Shown here: positions 18,126-30,612 of the stretch, piece by piece | Layout of the letters: every line of letters starts with the position of its first letter | Numbering within the stretch: position 1 is the first letter of the stretch | The notes under the pieces: model-generated | Seen by the model: the letters and a program-made list of their open reading frames with translations, nothing else | Databases searched by the model: none | Told to the model about the DNA's origin: nothing | Position numbers and translations under genes: made by a program | Origin: an uncultured SAR86 cluster bacterium | Lineage (GTDB): Bacteria > Pseudomonadota > Gammaproteobacteria > Magnimaribacterales > TMED112 | Reading direction: 5' to 3' | DNA length: 38,086 nt | Assembly (NCBI GenBank): GCA_902610995.1 | Contig: CACLXU010000008.1 | Location: 1-38,086, forward strand

Positions 18126-19197
18126 TGCAAAAAAATTTAATTTTAGGTTATGGTCAGACTGGAAAATCCTTTGAAATTTTCTTGAATCAAAAAAGGTTAT
18201 CTTCGACATATTTGATGAAAACTGCAAGCCCGGGCACAAATCGAGAAAAAGTAATGCAGCTTTTATTTCCAAGAATGAAATCATAAATTATGAAAAGTTT
18301 TTTGTGTCCCCAGGGTTTATAATAGACTCACTACCATTAGATGATAAGCTGCACTCATCTGAATTTGTCTCAGATATTGATCTTTTTTTTGTTGAAGACA
18401 AATCATATAAAATTGGTATTACTGGAACAAATGGTAAAAGCTCCTTTACAAATTATCTAAATCAAGCTTTAAATTCTGTTTCATCTTCTATTGCTCTTGG
18501 AAACTTTGGAAATCCTTTGCCTGAAAATATAAATCATGGAAAAAAATATAGTGTTATTGAGTTATCCAGCTTTCAGCTCGATAAGATGTTAGTCAACAAA
18601 CTAGATATGGCAATATTGCTGGATATCACAATTGACCATCTTGATTACCATGAAACTGAGGACAATTATCGGCTGTCCAAGCTTAAGATCCTACCCCCTC
18701 AAAAAGATACGTTTATATACCATCAAAATCAAAGTCTGAGAGAATTTGCTTTATCTACCTCAAAAATACTTGAGCCATCAATTATTGAAAATAATATTTT
18801 ATTTGAAGAGTTACCACATAGGTTAGAGGAAATTAGTGAAGGAATCTTCAATGATTCAAAATCAACAAACATTTCCTCTTTAAAATACGCATTAAGAACT
18901 CTAAAATTTGATGGAGATCTTTTAATGTGTGGAGATCCAAGTAAAGAAATGTGGTCTGATTTAGAGATACCGAATGTAAATCAAATCATTATTTTTGGCA
19001 AACATGCTGAGGAAATCAGTGCATTGATTAAAAGTAAAAATAAAGTTTGTGTTGAATCTATGAGACAAGCTATAGGTCTACTATCTTTCAAGAATAAAAT
19101 TTTATTCTCCCCTGGCAATCCAAGTGGAAAGGACTATGCCAACTTTGAAGAACGTGGGAAGGAATTCTGTGAGATAATCAGAAGGGTAAAGATGTGA
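18125..19197 (+). CDS. murD: UDP-MurNAc-L-Ala-D-Glu ligase MurD, interrupted by an apparent -1 frameshift at the A6 run 18189-18194
   Basis: Frame A from ATG 18125: MQKNLILGYGQTGKSFEIFLNQK. Frame B: KVIFDIFDENCKPGHKSRKSNAAFISKNEIINYEKFFVSPGF... continuing into ORF 18304..19197 (ITGTNGKSSFTNYL). Confidence 0.9.
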
Positions 19198-20315
19198 AGA
19201 AAGTAAAGCCATTATTTGACCCCTTTATACTTATTCCATTTTTTTTTCTAACTTTGGTAAGCCTTGTATTTATATTTTCATCCTCAAGTGTTGTTGCATA
19301 TGATAAATTCTCTGACCCTTTTTTTTATTTGAATAGACAATTAGTTGCTATTTCTATTTCAATTATCGTTGCATCGATATTTTTATTTGTTCCAATGTCC
19401 TTCCATAAAGAGAACGGTGCATTCTTGGTTCTTACATCCCTATTTTTATTATTCCTTGTAGTTTTGCCTTTTATTGGAACCGAAGTTAATGGTAGCAGAA
19501 GATGGTTAAATTTATTTGGGGCTTTTAACATTCAGCCCTCTGAAATTGCCAAGGTATTCATACCTATTTATCTTTGTGGTTACTGCCTTAGAAGAAAAGA
19601 ACAGCTTGAGAACTCTTGGTATGGATTCTTAAAACCCCTTATTCTCACTGGGATCTGTTGCATTTTATTACTTCTTGAACCTGATGTAGGAGCTACTGCC
19701 GTATTATTCGCCATTGGAATTCTCATCTTATTTGCTGGCGGAGCAAAATATTCTCAACTCGGAGCGCTTGCATTTTTATTCGTTCTATTAATTTCAATAT
19801 TTGTCTATTTTGATGAAAATCGGCTTACTAGGGTTTTAAGCTTTTCTGATCCGTTTGATGATCCTACTCGAACAGACTATCAGCTCTTAAATGCACTCAT
19901 TGCCTCAGTCCAAGGAGGAATTTCCGGACTTGGAATTGGGGAAAGCACACAGAAATATTTTTTTCTTCCAGAAGCACATACTGATTTTATCTTTTCAATT
20001 TATATGGAGGAAACTGGTTTAATTGGATTAATGTTTTTAATTGCGATTTATTCAATAATCCTATGGAGACTCTTCTTTCTTACAAAATCAGCAATGGATG
20101 CAAATTTCTATTTCAATGGGTTAATTATTCTTACATTTGCATTAATATTCTTTATCCAAACAATTTTAAATATTTTCGTAAATATAGGCGTAGTACCCAC
20201 TAAAGGCCTTGCACTCCCTTTCGTAAGTTATGGTCGTTCTAGTGTTATTATGAATTTTATTGCATTAGCAATAATGTTGAGAGCTAGCTGGGAATTTAGA
20301 AATAATATTAGATGA
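19194..20315 (+). CDS. ftsW: SEDS glycosyltransferase FtsW
   Basis: GTEVNGSRRWLNLFGAFNIQPSEIAKVFIPIYL, polytopic, PTKGLALPFVSYGRSS; between murD and murG. Confidence 0.95.
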   Translation: MKKVKPLFDPFILIPFFFLTLVSLVFIFSSSSVVAYDKFSDPFFYLNRQLVAISISIIVASIFLFVPMSFHKENGAFLVLTSLFLLFLVVLPFIGTEVNGSRRWLNLFGAFNIQPSEIAKVFIPIYLCGYCLRRKEQLENSWYGFLKPLILTGICCILLLLEPDVGATAVLFAIGILILFAGGAKYSQLGALAFLFVLLISIFVYFDENRLTRVLSFSDPFDDPTRTDYQLLNALIASVQGGISGLGIGESTQKYFFLPEAHTDFIFSIYMEETGLIGLMFLIAIYSIILWRLFFLTKSAMDANFYFNGLIILTFALIFFIQTILNIFVNIGVVPTKGLALPFVSYGRSSVIMNFIALAIMLRASWEFRNNIR

Positions 20316-21310
20316 AAATAGCAATCTTTGCAGCAGGAACAGGAGGTCATATCTTTCCTGCATTATCAATTGCAAATGAGTTTTCTAAAGAAGATATTCT
20401 TTTTTTTGCCTCAAATAGAGATGTTGAAAAAAAAATTTTCAATCAAAGTGGATTCAATGTAAAACATCTGAATCTTTCTGGATTTAGAGGAAAGAATTTA
20501 ATTTCAAAGATATTTTGGGTATTAAAATTTCCATTTATATTTTTATTGTCACTTATTTACTTTCACCAATTTAAGCCAGATAAAATTATTCTTATGGGAG
20601 GATATATTTCATTGATAGGATATTTAATATCCTACACTTCAAAAGCAAACCTATATATACACGAACAAAACTCTGTGCTTGGTACAGCCAATAAGACCGC
20701 TTCCACTAAAGCAAGGAAAGTATTTTCTGGATTTCCACTTGGCCTAGATAATGAAATACATGTCGGAAATCCCGTGAGAAATGAATTCAAAAATTTCTCT
20801 TATTCTGAGATTGAAAATAAAAAACATATTTTAGTTTTAGGAGGAAGCCAGGGTTCTAGCTTTATGATTGATAAGCTACCAGAAGCAATCAAATTGCTTG
20901 CGAAAGAATATAAAATAATTTTTCAAACTGGAAAAAATCTCCATCCTAACTTAAAAAACGTTGAGTTCAGAGAATTTATTGATGACCTTCCAAAGGTAAT
21001 GAAAGAAGCTAGATTTGTTATTTGTAGAGCAGGAGCATTAACTGTTTCAGAAATACAGACTCTAGGGATACCTGCAATTTTTATACCATTAGCAAGCTCT
21101 GTTGATAATCACCAATTTCTTAATGCAAAGTCTGCTTGTATAGGTGGTGGAGGTTTAATCATGGAAGAGGTTGAATTTGTTGAGAAAAATGCAGCACAAA
21201 AAATCTTATCTTTTTCTAAAAAAAATATGAATCAACTGAGTAAAAATATGAAGAAAGATTTACACTTGGATGCTGCACAAAGGATTTTTAATGAAATTAA
21301 GCAAAATTAA
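20312..21310 (+). CDS. murG: UDP-GlcNAc-undecaprenol MurNAc-pentapeptide transferase MurG
   Basis: AAGTGGHIFPALSIANEF, HEQNSVLGTANK, ILGGSQGSSF, CRAGALTVSEI. Confidence 0.97.
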   Translation: MKIAIFAAGTGGHIFPALSIANEFSKEDILFFASNRDVEKKIFNQSGFNVKHLNLSGFRGKNLISKIFWVLKFPFIFLLSLIYFHQFKPDKIILMGGYISLIGYLISYTSKANLYIHEQNSVLGTANKTASTKARKVFSGFPLGLDNEIHVGNPVRNEFKNFSYSEIENKKHILVLGGSQGSSFMIDKLPEAIKLLAKEYKIIFQTGKNLHPNLKNVEFREFIDDLPKVMKEARFVICRAGALTVSEIQTLGIPAIFIPLASSVDNHQFLNAKSACIGGGGLIMEEVEFVEKNAAQKILSFSKKNMNQLSKNMKKDLHLDAAQRIFNEIKQN

Positions 21311-22682
21311 AAATATTCATTTTATAGGTATTGGTGGTGTTGGCATGGTTGGTATTGCTGAAATGCTAATAAACCAAGGTTATAAGGTAAGTGGCAGTGA
21401 CCTTGTAAGCAATAATAATGTAAAGCGACTTAAAAGCTTAGGCGCACATATTTCTATTGGTCATCATGCAACAAATATTAAAAATTGTGATGTGGTGGTT
21501 TTTTCATCAGCTGTAGGCTTAAACAACTCTGAAATGAGGGAGGCAAGAAAACAATCAAAAATAATTATTCCTCGAGCAGAGATGCTTTCGGGTTTAATGA
21601 CTGGCTATCAAAGTATTGCTGTAGCAGGCTCACATGGGAAAACAACTACAACAAGTCTAATTTCCTATATTTTTACTGAGGCTAAATTAGATCCAACATA
21701 TATAATCGGAGGAAGAATTTTAGGAAAAGAGGAAAAAAGTATTCTCGGAAAAAGTAATTTCATTATTGTTGAAGCAGATGAAAGTGATGGTTCCTTCTTA
21801 CACCTTAATCCTGAAATTAGTGTTCTGACAAATATAGACAATGATCATTTGGACTTTTATGACAACAAGCCACACAAACTTGAAAAAACTTTTTTTAATT
21901 TTATGGAAAAGCTGCCATTTTTTGGAACTGCAATTATATGCGTTGACTGCAAGAAGTCAGATAGGGTATTCAAAAAGCTATCAAGACCAAAAATTTCTTA
22001 TGGATTCAGCAAGCATGCTGATTTTAGAATAATCAATCAAATCCAAAAACCGAACTATCAACAGTTTGAAGTTTATGAAAAAGCTACCAAAAAAACGCAA
22101 AAACTTCGATTGCGAATACCCGGAAAGCACAATGCTTTGAATGCAGTTGCATCTTTAATTGTTAGTAAAAGGGCAGGGATTAAAATATCTGTGATAAAGA
22201 AATCATTTGATGAGTTCGGAGGGGTATCAAGAAGAATTGAAAATAAAGGCGATAGGACTATTGGGAAAGCAAAGATTACCTTAATTGATGATTATGGACA
22301 CCATCCAACTGAAATAAATGAGACAGTTGCAGCCGTTAGAAGTTCTTTTAAAAATAGGAAGATCACCATGATCTTTCAACCACATAGGTTTTCAAGGTCT
22401 GTACTATTATTTGAGGATTTTATCAAAGTTCTTTCTAAAGTAGATAGGCTTATTGTTATGGATATTTACTCTGCAAATGAAGAAAATCCAAATGGAATTT
22501 CATCATATGACTTTGTTTCAAAGTTAGTCTCAAAAGGGGTTGAAACATATCATGGGAAAAACTTATCTTCCATTAAAAAGATCCTTGAAGAAAAGTTAGA
22601 TTCAAATGACATCTTGCTTACCCAAGGTGCAGGTAATGTTTCAGATATCTCAACATCCTTAAGCACAATGTATGATGAATAA
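21291..22682 (+). CDS. murC: UDP-MurNAc-L-alanine ligase MurC
   Basis: KNIHFIGIGGVGMVGIAEMLINQGYKVSGSD; GSHGKTTTTSLIS; DDYGHHPTEI. Confidence 0.97.
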   Translation: MKLSKIKNIHFIGIGGVGMVGIAEMLINQGYKVSGSDLVSNNNVKRLKSLGAHISIGHHATNIKNCDVVVFSSAVGLNNSEMREARKQSKIIIPRAEMLSGLMTGYQSIAVAGSHGKTTTTSLISYIFTEAKLDPTYIIGGRILGKEEKSILGKSNFIIVEADESDGSFLHLNPEISVLTNIDNDHLDFYDNKPHKLEKTFFNFMEKLPFFGTAIICVDCKKSDRVFKKLSRPKISYGFSKHADFRIINQIQKPNYQQFEVYEKATKKTQKLRLRIPGKHNALNAVASLIVSKRAGIKISVIKKSFDEFGGVSRRIENKGDRTIGKAKITLIDDYGHHPTEINETVAAVRSSFKNRKITMIFQPHRFSRSVLLFEDFIKVLSKVDRLIVMDIYSANEENPNGISSYDFVSKLVSKGVETYHGKNLSSIKKILEEKLDSNDILLTQGAGNVSDISTSLSTMYDE

Positions 22683-23556
22683 AGTTCTTGTTGTATTTGG
22701 AGGAGATTCAGATGAAAAAGAAATTTCTGCACTTTCAGCAACATCAATTTTAAAAAATATTTCTAATGACTTCTCTGCGAGAAAGATAAATCTTAATGAT
22801 TTAGACCTTAATTTACTTGATGATGAAATTATTTTTATAGCGGTACATGGGAAAGGCGGTGAAGACGGACATTTGCAAAAGGCTCTTGAAACAAAAAACA
22901 TTAGATTTACCGGATCTGGATCCGATGCTACAAAAAAATGTTGGGATAAACATTTATCAAAGAACATTCTTATGAAAAATGGGATTAATACCCCCTTCTC
23001 TTATTATTTTGAAAAGTCTAAGACTGATATTAGAGAAATTTCTTTGGCGCCAACTAAAAAATATTTTGTTAAACCAATAAGCAATGGATCAAGTCTTGGA
23101 ATAAGCAAAATTTCAAATTTCAATCAACTTGAGGATGCAGTCTTATTGGCCCAAAAATTTTCAAACAATATAATCATTGAGGAAGCTTACGAAGATGCAG
23201 AATATACTGTTGCAATACTTGATAATAAACCACTAGCACCTCTTGAAATAAAGGTTAACGTTCCAAGTGGATATTATGATTACGAGGCAAAATATATCTC
23301 TTCAAAAACTAAGAAGACAGTTGTTTCAGATTCAAGACTAATTAAACAGCTTAAAGCCATTGCCTTAGATGCTTATTTGTCTCATGGTTGTAGCGGTTGG
23401 GGAAGGGTGGATATTGTTAGTAGGGGTGAGGAGCATGCAGTTATTGAGATAAATACAGTTCCGGGATTCACAGAAAAAAGCTTATTTCCTTTTGCTGCAA
23501 AACATGATGGAATATCATACCAAGATTTAATATCTACAATTATTCGAGGCATATAG
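22675..23556 (+). CDS. ddl: D-alanine-D-alanine ligase
   Basis: VFGGDSDEKEISALSATSI; ATP-grasp motifs KPISNGSSLGISK, EINTVPGFTEKSLFP. Confidence 0.95.
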   Translation: MNKVLVVFGGDSDEKEISALSATSILKNISNDFSARKINLNDLDLNLLDDEIIFIAVHGKGGEDGHLQKALETKNIRFTGSGSDATKKCWDKHLSKNILMKNGINTPFSYYFEKSKTDIREISLAPTKKYFVKPISNGSSLGISKISNFNQLEDAVLLAQKFSNNIIIEEAYEDAEYTVAILDNKPLAPLEIKVNVPSGYYDYEAKYISSKTKKTVVSDSRLIKQLKAIALDAYLSHGCSGWGRVDIVSRGEEHAVIEINTVPGFTEKSLFPFAAKHDGISYQDLISTIIRGI

Positions 23557-23603
23557 AACCAAAAACTAAATCCAATTATTATAGGTGAGGTAAACCTTAT
23601 AAA

Positions 23604-24803
23604 ATGATTTGTAATATTGATTTTGGAACATCAAAAATAACAACCACGTTAGCCTCGAGTGATACTAGTGATTTAGAAATCCATGATTTTTCAAGTGTTT
23701 CTACCTCTGGTCTTAAAAAGGGATCAATTATAAATATTTCAGATACAGCTAAAGCTGTAGAAAAATCCATCAATAATTTGCAGACAAACACAAATTTTAA
23801 GATAAAAAATGTTTTTGTTTCCTTTTCTGGGGAATCCATATCTAGCACAAATTCAATGGGTGTTGCTGAAATTAAAGACAAACAAGTCTCATATAAAGAC
23901 ATGGAATCTGCATGGAAAACGTCAATATCAATGAGTGTGCCTAAAGATAAAGAATTAATTGATGTAATTACTTCCCAATTTATAATTGATGGTCAATCTG
24001 GAATTAAAGATCCTAGAGGAATGTATGGAGGGAGACTAGAAGTGAGCACCCATCTAGTTTATTGCTCAAAAAATGCAGTCAATAATCTTAAAAAGTGCGT
24101 TGAAAAAATCAATGGACTCAAAATCAAAAGGTTTTTCTACAACCAACTTGGTACAGCTGAATCTGTTCTTTCAAATGATCAGAAAGAATTAGGAGTATGC
24201 TTAATAGACATAGGTGCAGGAACAACAGATATTACCGTCTACAAAAAAGGTGCAATTTTATTTTCAAAAGTTTTGCCGTACGCAGGAGACCTTATAACTG
24301 AATCTATTGCAATGTCACTAAAAATACCTTCTTTTCAAGCTGAGCAGATCAAGGTTAAGTATGGTTCAGCTATTTCCGACGACATTTCAGACGAAATTTT
24401 AAAAATTAGAGGTCTTGAAAATAATAAGGAACTAGAAATTTCTAAAAAAGCATTATGTGAAATAATAGAGCAAAACCTGTCTACTATTTTGAGGAATTGC
24501 GTTAGCACAATTGAACAGAATGGATTGCAAGACAGTATTGGAACAGGATTAGTTTTAACTGGGGGCACAGCTAATTTAGAGAACATTACAAAGCTTGGAA
24601 AAATTATTACTCAAAAAGACTGTTTAATAGGGTCTCCAGAGAATTTAAATCTTAAAAACTTTGAAAAACTTAACAAACCTCAATTTGGAGCATCTTTGGG
24701 GATGATGAAATATTGTGCTGAAGTAGACAATAAAGAGTTTACCTTTAATCGAAGCAAGGGTATCATAGGCCGGATGCTTGAATGGTTAAGGTCAGAAATG
24801 TAA
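23604..24803 (+). CDS. ftsA: Cell division actin-like protein FtsA
   Basis: IDFGTSKITT, CLIDIGAGTTDITVYKKGAILFSKVLPYAGDLIT, LTGGTANLENI; C-terminal amphipathic helix GIIGRMLEWLRSEM. Confidence 0.93.
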   Translation: MICNIDFGTSKITTTLASSDTSDLEIHDFSSVSTSGLKKGSIINISDTAKAVEKSINNLQTNTNFKIKNVFVSFSGESISSTNSMGVAEIKDKQVSYKDMESAWKTSISMSVPKDKELIDVITSQFIIDGQSGIKDPRGMYGGRLEVSTHLVYCSKNAVNNLKKCVEKINGLKIKRFFYNQLGTAESVLSNDQKELGVCLIDIGAGTTDITVYKKGAILFSKVLPYAGDLITESIAMSLKIPSFQAEQIKVKYGSAISDDISDEILKIRGLENNKELEISKKALCEIIEQNLSTILRNCVSTIEQNGLQDSIGTGLVLTGGTANLENITKLGKIITQKDCLIGSPENLNLKNFEKLNKPQFGASLGMMKYCAEVDNKEFTFNRSKGIIGRMLEWLRSEM

Positions 24804-25087
24804 TGCAAAACTACGAGTTAATGTTACTAATTAATCCAAATATTGGTGATGAAATGGATTCACTCTTAGGCTCTATTCAAAAAGTAATATCAGACAATAA
24901 AGGTGAATTAACTGATACAAAAATACTAGGAAAAAGACAGTTAGCTTACCCAATCAACAACATGAATTTTGCAAATTACGTGCACCTTGACTTAAAAATT
25001 GACAAAAAAACTTTACAGGCCCTTGAAGAAAAATTTAAGTTTGATCAAGACGTTTATAGGCACTTAACGGTAAAAATTGGAAAATAA
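24803..25087 (+). CDS. rpsF: 30S ribosomal protein S6
   Basis: [18 protein letters not shown]...[23 protein letters not shown]. Confidence 0.97.
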   Translation: MQNYELMLLINPNIGDEMDSLLGSIQKVISDNKGELTDTKILGKRQLAYPINNMNFANYVHLDLKIDKKTLQALEEKFKFDQDVYRHLTVKIGK

Positions 25088-25088
25088 T

Positions 25089-25295
25089 ATGTCAGAAGAC
25101 AAGAAGATACATTTCGATTATAAAGATGCTGATTCTTTGAGACCTTTTATTTCAGAAAACGGCAAAATCCTCTCAACAAGATATACAAGACTTAATGCAA
25201 AACAACAAAGACAGCTTACAAAAGCAGTAAAAAGAGCAAGAATATTAGGAATTATTCCTTTTACAGATAAGCATAAAATTGAATCAAATCAATGA
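25089..25295 (+). CDS. rpsR: 30S ribosomal protein S18
   Basis: [52 protein letters not shown]. Confidence 0.97.
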   Translation: MSEDKKIHFDYKDADSLRPFISENGKILSTRYTRLNAKQQRQLTKAVKRARILGIIPFTDKHKIESNQ

Positions 25296-25741
25296 AAGTT
25301 GTATTAGTAACAAAAATTAAAAATTTAGGCGAAATTGGTGACATTGTTGATGTTAAGTCAGGTTTCGCTAGAAATTTTTTACTTCCTTATCACAAGGCAC
25401 TTCCTGCAACAGAAGATTACATAAAAAGTTTTGAAGAAAAAAAGGAAGAATATCTTAAGAAAGCAAAAGATGAACTATCTTTGGCGGAGGCCAATGCATT
25501 AAAGCTAGAAAAAATTTCTATTTCAATTAAAGCAAATGCCCAAGAAAGTGGGTCATTATTTGGGTCTGTAGGAAATTTAGATATTTTGGAGGCTTTGCAT
25601 GCTGAGGGAGCAGAATTTGTTACAAAATCTTCAATAATCTTACCTGATGGACCAATAAAAGAAGTAGGAGAATTTGCTGTAAATGTTGAACTTCATCCTG
25701 AAATAGTTAAATCTATTAATGTAGAAGTTTTACCAGCATAA
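25292..25741 (+). CDS. rplI: 50S ribosomal protein L9
   Basis: [36 protein letters not shown]. Confidence 0.98.
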   Translation: MKVVLVTKIKNLGEIGDIVDVKSGFARNFLLPYHKALPATEDYIKSFEEKKEEYLKKAKDELSLAEANALKLEKISISIKANAQESGSLFGSVGNLDILEALHAEGAEFVTKSSIILPDGPIKEVGEFAVNVELHPEIVKSINVEVLPA

Positions 25742-27117
25742 TGCCAAATAGTAACGTAGAAGCTGAGCAAGCAGTTTTAGGATCCTTGCTCTTATCAAGA
25801 GAAAAATACCCAGAAGTGGATGCAGTTCTTAGTTCAAGTGACTTTGAATCAGAGGTTCATAAAGAAATTTATGAGTGCATAAAAAGTATCGCCGATAAAG
25901 GGAAACCAATAGATCATATTACTGTTTCAAAACAACTGGATAGAAATAATGCTCTTCAAAGAATTGGAGGGTTAGATTATTTAAAAGAGCTTCAAGAAAT
26001 ACCTGTATCTGCATTGGCAGCAGATAGTTATGCAAACCTTGTAAAAGATCAATCCATTGACAGAAATCTTAGAAGAGTTTTACAGCAACTAATTGATCTC
26101 TCAGAGAATCCTAAAGGAAAGTCTAGTGATGAAATCTTGCAAGAGGCTGAGGCTAAAATATTTGAACTCTCTGAAAATAAGACAAAAGAGGATTCACTGA
26201 AACAAGTAAAAACATTTGTAAAAGGTGTTCGTGAGAAATTAGAGATGCTTTCAACTTTAGAAGGAGACCTCATTGGAATATCCTCAGGATTCAAAGTAAT
26301 TGACGATATAACAAAAGGTTTAAAAGAGGAAGAGCTTATTGTGATTGCAGGTAGGCCAAGTATGGGAAAGACTTCCCTTGCTATGAATATTGCTGAGAAT
26401 GTAGCAAAAAATGAAGATGGTTGTGTTGCAGTTTTTAGTCTTGAGATGTCATCAGAATCTATAACATCTAGAATGTTAGGGTCAATGGCAAGCATTAACC
26501 AACAACAATTCATGGTAGGAAAAAATTTAACTTCGAGAAATTGGGAAAAAATTTATGATGTAAGTAAAAAGCTTAGTGAACTAAATATATTCATAGATGA
26601 TTCTGCAAATATCAATCCAATGGAAATTAGAGCTAAGTGCAGAAGGCTTGCAAAACAATTTAGAAACAATGGTGGAGTAAAACTTGTAGTAATCGACTAT
26701 ATACAGCTAATGCAAATGCCTGGAAAAAATGAGAATAGAGTGAATGAGCTTTCTGACATTTCACGTGCCTTAAAGCAGTTAGCGAAAGAGATCAAAGCAC
26801 CAGTAATAATACTTTCACAATTAAATAGAATGGTAGAGCAAAGACCAAATAAGCGACCTCAAATGTCTGATCTTAGAGACTCTGGTGCCATAGAGCAGGA
26901 CGCAGATATAATATTTATGCTTTATAGAGACTATGTTTATAAAAAAGCTGAAGAGTGGAAGGCAGTAGCAGAGCTGAGATTGGTGAAACATAGAAACGGC
27001 CCTACAAAAAATTTATTGTTAGCTTTTAAAGAAGAACTGACTAAGTTTACAGACCTAGACCCACAAACTTACAAAGAGTATCAAGACGATCATGAGACAA
27101 ACAGAACTTCTGATTAG
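25741..27117 (+). CDS. dnaB: Replicative DNA helicase DnaB
   Basis: EAEQAVLGSLLL N-domain; Walker A GRPSMGKTSLAMNIAENV; VVIDYIQLM. Confidence 0.98.
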   Translation: MPNSNVEAEQAVLGSLLLSREKYPEVDAVLSSSDFESEVHKEIYECIKSIADKGKPIDHITVSKQLDRNNALQRIGGLDYLKELQEIPVSALAADSYANLVKDQSIDRNLRRVLQQLIDLSENPKGKSSDEILQEAEAKIFELSENKTKEDSLKQVKTFVKGVREKLEMLSTLEGDLIGISSGFKVIDDITKGLKEEELIVIAGRPSMGKTSLAMNIAENVAKNEDGCVAVFSLEMSSESITSRMLGSMASINQQQFMVGKNLTSRNWEKIYDVSKKLSELNIFIDDSANINPMEIRAKCRRLAKQFRNNGGVKLVVIDYIQLMQMPGKNENRVNELSDISRALKQLAKEIKAPVIILSQLNRMVEQRPNKRPQMSDLRDSGAIEQDADIIFMLYRDYVYKKAEEWKAVAELRLVKHRNGPTKNLLLAFKEELTKFTDLDPQTYKEYQDDHETNRTSD

Positions 27118-28135
27118 CCTCAAAAATCTTAAGAAAAATCTTCAAATTATTAAGACCAATACAAGCTCTGATATACAAGCAGTAATAAAAGCCAACGCAT
27201 ATGGACTAGGCTATAATGAAGTTGTTGAATGTATTGAAAATGATGTAGAGTCTTTCGCCGTCATTACACTTAATGAGGCCATTTCTTTGAGAAAGTATAC
27301 AAATAAACCAATAACATTACTTCAAGGAGTCCACGAAATTTCAGACTATGATTACATTGAAAAATACAATTTAGATTTTGTAGTTCATACACATTGGCAA
27401 GTGGAAAATCTATCTAAATTCAATCTAAATCAGTCAAGAATATGGTTTAAATTAAATACTGGAATGAATCGTCTGGGATTTGATCAAAAGGATTTTGGGG
27501 ATGTCTATGAAAAACTTAAATCACTCAAGGCTAAAGACTTGATTATCATGTCACATCTTGCTGCATCAAGTGAGCCTGAAAATAAACTTAATAATGCTCA
27601 AATTAAATTATTTAATGAAATTACTGCTGGAGCAACAAATAAAAAAAGTTTAGCCAATTCGGGGGCAATATTTAATTTTCCTAATGCTCATTTTGATATT
27701 GTAAGATCAGGGATAGCCATCTATGGTGGCAAATATCTTGAGAATGGCTTAAAGCCTGTTTCGAAACTTAGGTCAAAGATTATATCTATAAGGAAAGTAA
27801 AAAAAGGGGAATGTATAGGCTATGATGGGGCCTGGATTGCAGATAAGGATTGCAGAATCTGTTATGCACCAATTGGTTATGCAGACGGCATACCTTACTT
27901 TTCCTCATGCAGAAAAATCAATATAGATGGGAAGCAATTTTTAACTGTAGGTAAAGTTAATATGGATCTTATTGCAATAAACCTGGAGAATGATAACAGC
28001 ATCAAAGTAGGCGATTGGGTTGAATTCTGGGGCTTTGAGGATGATCTAACAAAATTTTCTAAAAATTTTGATACAATTTCTTATCAATTAATGACAAATT
28101 TATCAGGAAGAGTTGAAAAAAATTATTTAGAATAG
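27092..28135 (+). CDS. alr: Alanine racemase
   Basis: AVIKANAYGLGYNEVV PLP-lysine motif; RSGIAIYG; follows dnaB. Confidence 0.95.
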   Translation: MRQTELLISLKNLKKNLQIIKTNTSSDIQAVIKANAYGLGYNEVVECIENDVESFAVITLNEAISLRKYTNKPITLLQGVHEISDYDYIEKYNLDFVVHTHWQVENLSKFNLNQSRIWFKLNTGMNRLGFDQKDFGDVYEKLKSLKAKDLIIMSHLAASSEPENKLNNAQIKLFNEITAGATNKKSLANSGAIFNFPNAHFDIVRSGIAIYGGKYLENGLKPVSKLRSKIISIRKVKKGECIGYDGAWIADKDCRICYAPIGYADGIPYFSSCRKINIDGKQFLTVGKVNMDLIAINLENDNSIKVGDWVEFWGFEDDLTKFSKNFDTISYQLMTNLSGRVEKNYLE

Positions 28136-28143
28136 CTCTTTAA

Positions 28144-30608
<2,465 letters not shown>

Positions 30609-30612
30609 CTTC

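Noticed and set aside
18304-19197. Treating the 297-aa ORF as a complete short MurD starting at GTG 18304
   Set aside because: Upstream sequence encodes a convincing MurD N-terminus across a one-base frameshift; GTG 18304 is the Val of the internal VSPG motif.
24335-24586. Minus-strand ORF inside ftsA (and similar ones inside murC, dnaB, pyrG, eno, recA)
   Set aside because: Antisense frames to conserved genes without supporting start signals or motifs.
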